Below the pieces are notes generated by a model. It worked only from the letters and a program-made list of their open reading frames with translations, had not been told where the DNA came from and did no database searches. A stretch of 9,915 nucleotides of DNA, taken from the NCBI GenBank assembly GCA_022793555.1, contig JAAWDB010000018.1:1-9915 (forward strand). Reading direction: 5' to 3'. Within the stretch, counting starts at the first letter, position 1; each line of letters begins with the position of its first letter. The DNA comes from Bacilli bacterium. GTDB lineage: Bacteria > Bacillota_I > Bacilli_A > RF39 > UBA660. A program made the position numbers and the translations under genes. Shown here in pieces: positions 6,564 through 9,915 of the stretch.

Positions 6564-7280
6564 TTGAATTCTGTGCATATTTCTTGCAATGAAAGATTAG
6601 TACTTCTTTTTGGCAAAGTAAAGTCGGCGGTTAATAAAGTTTTGCCTAAATATGCTTTTATTCCTTTACTAATGGCGGTTGCAATGAATTTTTTTACTTA
6701 TTATGGAACGCAATTTATTACAAATTATCTTTCTCATTTTGATGTATCTTTTTTGGTGTCTGATAATTTTCAAGTAATTCCTGGTTTTATTTATATTTAT
6801 ATCCTTGCTTATATTCAGTGGATTATTGGCTATATTGTGATAGCACGTGAAAATAAACAAGTTTGTTATGAAATATTGTCAGCAGAGTTAATTGCTAAGC
6901 TTTTTTGTTTCATTAGTTTTCTTATTTTTCCAACAACAATGGAACGACCTTTGGTTGTTGGAAGTAGTTTTTCTGTTTTTTTAGTGAATTCTATTTATCT
7001 TTTGGATCCTGCAATAAATTTATTTCCCTCTATTCATTGTTTGGAGAGTTGGATGTGTTTTCGTGGCAGTCAAAAATTAAAAAAAGTGAGTAATTGGTAT
7101 TTGATAGGGCAATTTATTTTTGCTGTTTTGGTTTTTCTTTCGACGATTTTTGTTCGTCAGCATGTTTGGATTGATATTATTGGCGGATTTTTGGCAGTTG
7201 AAGTTGGGCTTTTTATCGCTCGAAAGTATCATACTGGTCAAATATTTGAGAAAATAGAAAAGAAGTTTAGAAGAAATTAA
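6564..7280 (+). CDS. PAP2-superfamily membrane protein (inositolphosphotransferase/Aur1-like branch)
   Basis: A 238 aa integral membrane protein with about six helices, beginning near YAFIPLLMAVAMNFF. It carries degenerate PAP2 phosphatase motifs: R128-P129 in TMERP (C1-like), F154-P155-S156-I157-H158 (C2, PSxH type), and S193 with H200 and D204 in RQHVWID (C3). The FPSxH form with an H-x3-D motif resembles the inositolphosphotransferase/Aur1 branch (PAP2_3) more than classical PSGH phosphatases. The two histidines and the aspartate needed for a phospho-histidine mechanism are present. The likely substrate is a lipid phosphate such as phosphatidate or a phosphatidyl head group; this is inference. 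TTG is taken as start because GAAGGTG lies 6 nt upstream. The phosphatidylserine decarboxylase gene follows 130 bp downstream, in keeping with phospholipid metabolism. Only a weak hairpin before CTTTTT (about 7281-7302) could end the transcript. Confidence 0.78.
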   Translation: MNSVHISCNERLVLLFGKVKSAVNKVLPKYAFIPLLMAVAMNFFTYYGTQFITNYLSHFDVSFLVSDNFQVIPGFIYIYILAYIQWIIGYIVIARENKQVCYEILSAELIAKLFCFISFLIFPTTMERPLVVGSSFSVFLVNSIYLLDPAINLFPSIHCLESWMCFRGSQKLKKVSNWYLIGQFIFAVLVFLSTIFVRQHVWIDIIGGFLAVEVGLFIARKYHTGQIFEKIEKKFRRN

Positions 7281-7410
7281 TTCTTATTGGGAATCTTTTT
7301 GTGTTTTCTTTTTTTGATTTAAAAAAACTTTTTAAAATTATTCTATATTTTATTAAAGGATTATAGGATAATAGATCATATAGGTTTTTACAAAAAGGTG
7401 GAGATTTGTA

Positions 7411-8229
7411 ATGAAAGAGGAAAGTCTTAGTTTGCGTTTTTTATATCAGACAGTACCTGGTCGTTTTTGCTTAAAAATATTGACTTGTAGATGGATATCT
7501 ATGATGGTGGGAAAATTTTTAGATAGTAAGTGTTCTAAGTTTTTAATTCCTAAGTTTATTAAAAAAAATCATATTGTGGTAGATGATTATTATTGTGATG
7601 ATTTTGAAAGTTTTAATGATTGTTTTACTAGAAAAATTCGTGAAAATCGACGTCCTATAGATTTAAGTGAGGATCATTTTATCTCACCTTGTGATGGTTT
7701 GTTAAGCGTTTATAAGATAAAAAAAGATTTAGTGATTCCTGTAAAACAAAGTCAATATTCGGTTTCTTCGTTATTAAAGAATGATGATTTGGCAAAAAGA
7801 TATGAGAATGGTACATGTTTGGTATTTCGACTCTGTGTTCATCATTACCATCGTTATTGTTATATTGATTCTGGAAACAAAGGTAAAAATACATATATTT
7901 CGGGTAATCTTCATACAGTACGTCCTATAGCGTTAGAAAATCGGCCTGTTTTTACGGAAAATGCTCGAGAATATACGGTTATGCAAACAGAGCATTTTGG
8001 AGTTGTTACGCAAGTTGAAGTAGGGGCTTTATTGGTAGGTAAAATTGAGAATAATCATGAGGAATATCAATTTATTAAAGGTGAAGAGAAAGGAAAATTT
8101 TTATATGGTGGAAGTACAATTATTTTATTATTAGAGGAGGGAACTGTAAATATTTCAGCTAAGATTTTAGAAAAGTCAAAATTGGGAGAAGAATATGAGG
8201 TGAAATTGGGAGAAAAAATCTCTGAATAG
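7411..8229 (+). CDS. psd: Phosphatidylserine decarboxylase
   Basis: Pyruvoyl-dependent enzyme that converts phosphatidylserine to phosphatidylethanolamine at the membrane. The 272 aa proenzyme shows D95 in SPCDG, H144 and H147 in the VHHYHRY block (DYHR in many homologues), and the self-cleavage motif G233-G234-S235-T236 in YGGSTIILL. Cleavage between G234 and S235 would give a long beta chain and a short alpha chain whose serine becomes the pyruvoyl group. The GGST form, rather than the enterobacterial LGST, is also found in Gram-positive enzymes. Length and domain are complete. AAGGTGGAG (7395-7403) is a strong ribosome binding site for ATG 7411. A GATAAT at 7367-7372 could be the -10 but no -35 is clear. 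No phosphatidylserine synthase lies in the window. No terminator is obvious after the gene, so read-through into the amidase remnant is possible. Confidence 0.92.
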   Translation: MKEESLSLRFLYQTVPGRFCLKILTCRWISMMVGKFLDSKCSKFLIPKFIKKNHIVVDDYYCDDFESFNDCFTRKIRENRRPIDLSEDHFISPCDGLLSVYKIKKDLVIPVKQSQYSVSSLLKNDDLAKRYENGTCLVFRLCVHHYHRYCYIDSGNKGKNTYISGNLHTVRPIALENRPVFTENAREYTVMQTEHFGVVTQVEVGALLVGKIENNHEEYQFIKGEEKGKFLYGGSTIILLLEEGTVNISAKILEKSKLGEEYEVKLGEKISE

Positions 8230-8344
8230 CTACATAATTTTTTATTTATTCTTTATATTTTGATGCTTTTGGTTATATTTTCTTTTTTTGATTATGCATT
8301 TTTATTTAAAGAGTCAAAATTTAATTTTTATCATATTTTATGGT

Positions 8345-8353
8345 AGAGGTGAG
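8345..8353 (+). promoter_or_regulatory. Ribosome binding site of the interrupted amidase gene
   Basis: AGAGGTGAG stands 5 nt before ATG 8359. It is a near-ideal site, showing that the short reading frame after it was the start of a real, expressed gene and not a chance match. The preceding gap 8230-8344 is very AT-rich and shows no clear promoter or terminator. Confidence 0.75.
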
Positions 8354-8358
8354 AACGA

Positions 8359-8415
8359 ATGAGTGATAGAGCTCCAAAAAAAGTGGTAATAGATGCTGGC
8401 CATGGAGGATACTGA
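8359..8415 (+). pseudogene. 5' remnant of an N-acetylmuramoyl-L-alanine amidase gene, cut after its GHGG motif
   Basis: Eighteen codons and a TGA. The peptide MSDRAPKKVVIDAGHGGY is a typical cytosolic-type start of an Amidase_3 enzyme, whose first strand ends in DAGHGG with the first zinc-binding histidine (codon 8401-8403). Family members normally continue with xDPG and about 150 or more residues. Here a TGA at 8413 follows Y18 and no amidase sequence appears downstream in any frame. The gene differs from the intact amidase at the window start, which has a hydrophobic leader and reads DPGHGG. Loss by insertion is more likely than by point mutation, because the following DNA is unrelated and carries mobile-element genes. 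The rest of the gene may lie beyond the far end of the inserted element. Confidence 0.75.
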
Positions 8416-8506
8416 AAAATCCAAAAATAAAAGAATGGCTATAAAGATAAGTAAATACAAGAAATTAAGGTACTTTGGTAGGAAAGTATCTTTTTTGATG
8501 TTATAA
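8402..8506 (+). other. Small basic open frame spanning the presumed insertion junction
   Basis: A 34-codon frame, +1 relative to the amidase remnant, starts at ATG 8402 inside the GHGG codons and ends at TAA 8504. The peptide is lysine-rich (…KSKNKRMAIKISKYKKL…) and its last codons run through the terminator at 8469-8496. It has no ribosome binding site of its own. It could be chance, or the tail of an element gene that is completed only when the element is circular. Not counted as a gene. Confidence 0.2.
8469..8496 (+). terminator. Intrinsic terminator just inside the element's left end
   Basis: GGTACTTT (8469-8476) pairs with AAAGTATC (8483-8490) with one G-U pair and a six-base loop, followed by six T residues (8491-8496). 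It would stop host transcription entering from the psd/amidase side before the cargo gene. Confidence 0.8.
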
Positions 8507-8507
8507 T
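8499..8507 (+). promoter_or_regulatory. Extended -10 promoter of the element membrane-protein gene
   Basis: TGTTATAAT, a perfect TATAAT with TGn extension, starts 2 bases after the terminator T-tract and 22 nt before the start codon at 8529. No good -35 is seen. AGGGATG (8514-8520) is the ribosome binding site. Confidence 0.6.
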
Positions 8508-8528
8508 TATTTACAGGGATGAAGCAGT

Positions 8529-9725
8529 ATGATTAACTTTTTTGAATATATTTTTAAAGGATTTTTGCATTATATTAACTTAATATTTGGATTATTAGAT
8601 TTTAAGGATTTAGGATTTATGTGGATTATCATTATAGGAATAATAATTGCATTTTTTGTAAGTAAAGATGTTAGAAAAAATGTATTAGGTTTATTTCATC
8701 CATCTTTAAATGTGATAAAAACATTGCCAGGTTTCTTGTTTTTAATTTTATTTTTAGGATATTATATTTATATAGCAATATTTTTTGAAGAAAAAATAAC
8801 TTTTATTGTACTAATATTATCAATATATTTGTTTGTACAAGATTTTTTTAAAACAAATCTTAATTTATTATTAGAAAGTGAAAATAGTATTTTTGATTCT
8901 ATTAAAGATATAAGTTTTCCTGTAATTCTATTATGTATTCAACAAATATCAACGATGTTTGAAAATGGAACTTTTAATAATTTAAATTATGTTCTTCTAT
9001 CCCTACTTATAATTCCAATATATTCTATCTTATTTTTTGCTATGAAACATTATTGTATATATACTGATTTTTATGCAAGATATAAAAAGTATATTGATAT
9101 AGATGATTATTCATTCTTTAAAATATTTAATGATAGCTTAATTGAATGTGGAACTTATAAAGAGAATGAAAAAGTATTATCCAAATTTATTATGGATAAC
9201 AGAAAAAAATCATATGAAGAAATGAAAGTTAAGTTAAATCAAGATATAAGAAAAATAATAAGTAGCGAGAAAAAGCCTATAAGGAAAAAAGAAAAAAATG
9301 CTAAGTATAAACCAAGTAAATTATTTATAATATTTAATTATATTTGGATTTTTAATATTGTAAGTGTATTAGTTAGTGTACTTTTTAAGCGATATTTAAA
9401 CACTCCATTTGATTTTTGGTATTACTGGAGTTATGGGATTTTGTTAATATATTTTTGGTATGATCTTATGAAATTAAAAAGGATTGAAAATCAATATGAT
9501 TTTGTTATATATATGTTTATATATATAATTCTTATAGTTTTCTTGCTATTATATAATCATTCTTTAACAACTTTTAGATTAACAGAACTTGGGTTTTTAA
9601 TTCCTATTTTTATAGTAATAAGAATATGTACTTATTACAAAAAATTCCCAAATTTATTAACACTACCATTTTTATCTAAAAATAATTTTTTTGGACTTAA
9701 ACCTGAAGATTATAAAAATAAATAA
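8529..9725 (+). CDS. Unrecognised polytopic membrane protein (about nine helices), element cargo
   Basis: I do not recognise the family. The 398 aa product has about five hydrophobic helices in its first part (roughly 28-45, 66-86, 90-107, 128-145, 152-171). A charged, lysine-rich loop of about 95 residues follows (172-267), probably cytosolic. Four more helices follow (about 268-288, 296-315, 325-345, 352-370), then a short polar tail ending in LKPEDYKNK. No transporter, protease, kinase or immunity motif was found. AGGGATG at 8514-8520 and an extended -10 promoter at 8499-8507 support the start at 8529. It is a single-gene unit flanked by two intrinsic terminators of similar sequence and lies directly before a MobV relaxase gene. 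Codon use (AGA/AGG arginine, frequent ATA isoleucine) is unlike the chromosomal genes, which points to transfer. A defence, exclusion or bacteriocin-immunity role would be a guess. Confidence 0.7.
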   Translation: MINFFEYIFKGFLHYINLIFGLLDFKDLGFMWIIIIGIIIAFFVSKDVRKNVLGLFHPSLNVIKTLPGFLFLILFLGYYIYIAIFFEEKITFIVLILSIYLFVQDFFKTNLNLLLESENSIFDSIKDISFPVILLCIQQISTMFENGTFNNLNYVLLSLLIIPIYSILFFAMKHYCIYTDFYARYKKYIDIDDYSFFKIFNDSLIECGTYKENEKVLSKFIMDNRKKSYEEMKVKLNQDIRKIISSEKKPIRKKEKNAKYKPSKLFIIFNYIWIFNIVSVLVSVLFKRYLNTPFDFWYYWSYGILLIYFWYDLMKLKRIENQYDFVIYMFIYIILIVFLLLYNHSLTTFRLTELGFLIPIFIVIRICTYYKKFPNLLTLPFLSKNNFFGLKPEDYKNK

Positions 9726-9750
9726 AGATGCTTTGATTAGTATCTTTTAT
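9726..9750 (+). terminator. Intrinsic terminator after the element membrane-protein gene
   Basis: AGATGCT (9726-9732) pairs with AGTATCT (9739-9745) with one G-U pair around TTGATT, extendable by flanking A-T pairs, followed by a short T-rich run (TTTATT). It resembles the terminator at 8469-8496, both ending in AGTATCTTTT. Confidence 0.65.
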
Positions 9751-9785
9751 TATGCAAATTTTTAAGAAAGAGAGGAATGATATAT

Positions 9786-9915
9786 ATGAATTATGGAATA
9801 TTTAGAAGTCAACCAATAATGACTATAAACGATTTAGCGCAAATTGGATCACACAATAAACGAGATAAAAAAGCTTATAAAAGTAATCCTAATATTAAAT
9901 TAGAAGAAACAAAAA
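9786..9915 (+). CDS. MobV/Pre-type plasmid recombination/mobilization relaxase (N-terminal 43 codons only)
   Basis: The frame opens with MNYGIFRSQPI and contains SHNKRDKKAYKSNPNI. This matches the N-terminal motif I region of Mob/Pre (MobV) relaxases, where an early arginine, an H-N-x-R motif (here H23-N24-K25-R26) and a following SNP-N/D-I block are typical. Such proteins nick at an origin of transfer so that the element can be mobilized by another conjugative system. The gene is cut by the window end; full-length relatives are usually several hundred residues. AGAGAGGA (about 9769-9776) lies 9 nt before ATG 9786. MobV origins of transfer are usually just upstream of the gene, which would place oriT at about 9726-9785, but no clear nick-site repeat was identified there. 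Confidence 0.82.
   Translation, partial: MNYGIFRSQPIMTINDLAQIGSHNKRDKKAYKSNPNIKLEETK

Larger units (their letters stand above)
8413..9915 (+). mobile_element. Left end of an integrated mobilizable element (partial; right end outside the window)
   Basis: The amidase gene stops being recognisable at about 8409-8413, so the junction lies there within a few bases. The DNA beyond holds an orphan membrane protein and a MobV/Pre relaxase start. Its codon use differs: in the membrane-protein gene 8 of 9 arginines are AGA/AGG and isoleucine is often ATA, whereas the RSH gene uses CGN for about 19 of 22 arginines. MobV relaxases occur on small plasmids and on integrated mobilizable elements, including the Tn4451 group moved by a large serine recombinase that exchanges at a GA dinucleotide; a GA is present at the junction (GGAGGA). 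No recombinase, inverted repeat or repeated attachment site is visible here, so the exact edge and the mechanism are inference. Confidence 0.65.

Noticed and set aside
6366..6578. Minus-strand 70-codon open frame
   Set aside because: Covers the DUF2974 3' end and an AT-rich gap, with no recognisable protein features.
6669..6860. Minus-strand 63-codon open frame inside the PAP2-like gene
   Set aside because: Antisense shadow of a hydrophobic coding region.
7281..7410. Riboswitch or small RNA in the gap before psd
   Set aside because: The gap is only 130 bp, nearly all A/T, and shows no stable paired structure beyond a very weak hairpin near 7281-7302.
7679..7894. Minus-strand 71-codon open frame inside psd
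   Set aside because: Antisense shadow; psd is complete and carries conserved motifs through this region.
8413..8430. TGA read as tryptophan (Mycoplasma code), extending the amidase remnant
   Set aside because: Read-through meets TAA four codons later without restoring amidase sequence, and other genes use TGG for tryptophan.
8404..8530. Simple frameshift or nonsense mutation in the second amidase gene
   Set aside because: No amidase-like sequence continues in any frame; the following DNA contains a terminator and unrelated genes.

Overview
This is an AT-rich window from a low-GC Gram-positive bacterium. Short intergenic gaps, AGGTG/GGAG-type ribosome binding sites, TGn-extended -10 promoters, and the mix of RSH, HtrA, DUF2974, PAP2 and phosphatidylserine decarboxylase genes suggest an uncultured, gut-type Bacilli/Firmicutes lineage; this is inference. 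Tryptophan is encoded by TGG and no gene needs TGA as sense, so the standard bacterial code fits.

Positions 1-8230 look like ordinary chromosome. A membrane-anchored peptidoglycan amidase (3-665, +) converges on, and overlaps by 11 bp, a cytosolic zinc-dependent phospholipase C-like gene (655-1632, -). Divergent promoters at 1655-1712 serve that gene and a tight two-gene operon: an Abi_2/HEPN-type abortive-infection-like gene (1738-2661) followed after 2 nt by an HtrA-type protease (2664-3779), closed by a strong terminator. Next comes a short RelA/SpoT homologue (3874-5328) with an intact hydrolase domain and a synthetase domain that appears degraded, again with its own promoter and terminator. 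Then follow a DUF2974 (Mbeg1-like) alpha/beta hydrolase, a PAP2/inositolphosphotransferase-like membrane protein, and phosphatidylserine decarboxylase. The last two point to local membrane phospholipid metabolism.

From about 8359 the picture changes. A second amidase gene starts normally with a good ribosome binding site but is cut off right after its catalytic GHGG motif (8401-8409), and a stop follows one codon later. Downstream the DNA has different codon use (AGA/AGG and ATA preferred). It carries a terminator, an extended -10 promoter, an unrecognised nine-helix membrane protein (8529-9725), a second similar terminator, and the first 43 codons of a MobV/Pre-type relaxase (9786 to window end). 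The simplest reading is the left end of an integrated mobilizable element inserted inside the conserved zinc-motif codons of a cell-wall amidase gene. The recombinase, the other end and the rest of the amidase should lie beyond the window.

The most notable points are the amidase-splitting element with its orphan membrane protein, the RSH protein with apparent loss of catalytic synthetase residues, and the coupling of an Abi-like gene to HtrA. No tRNA, rRNA or CRISPR array is visible.
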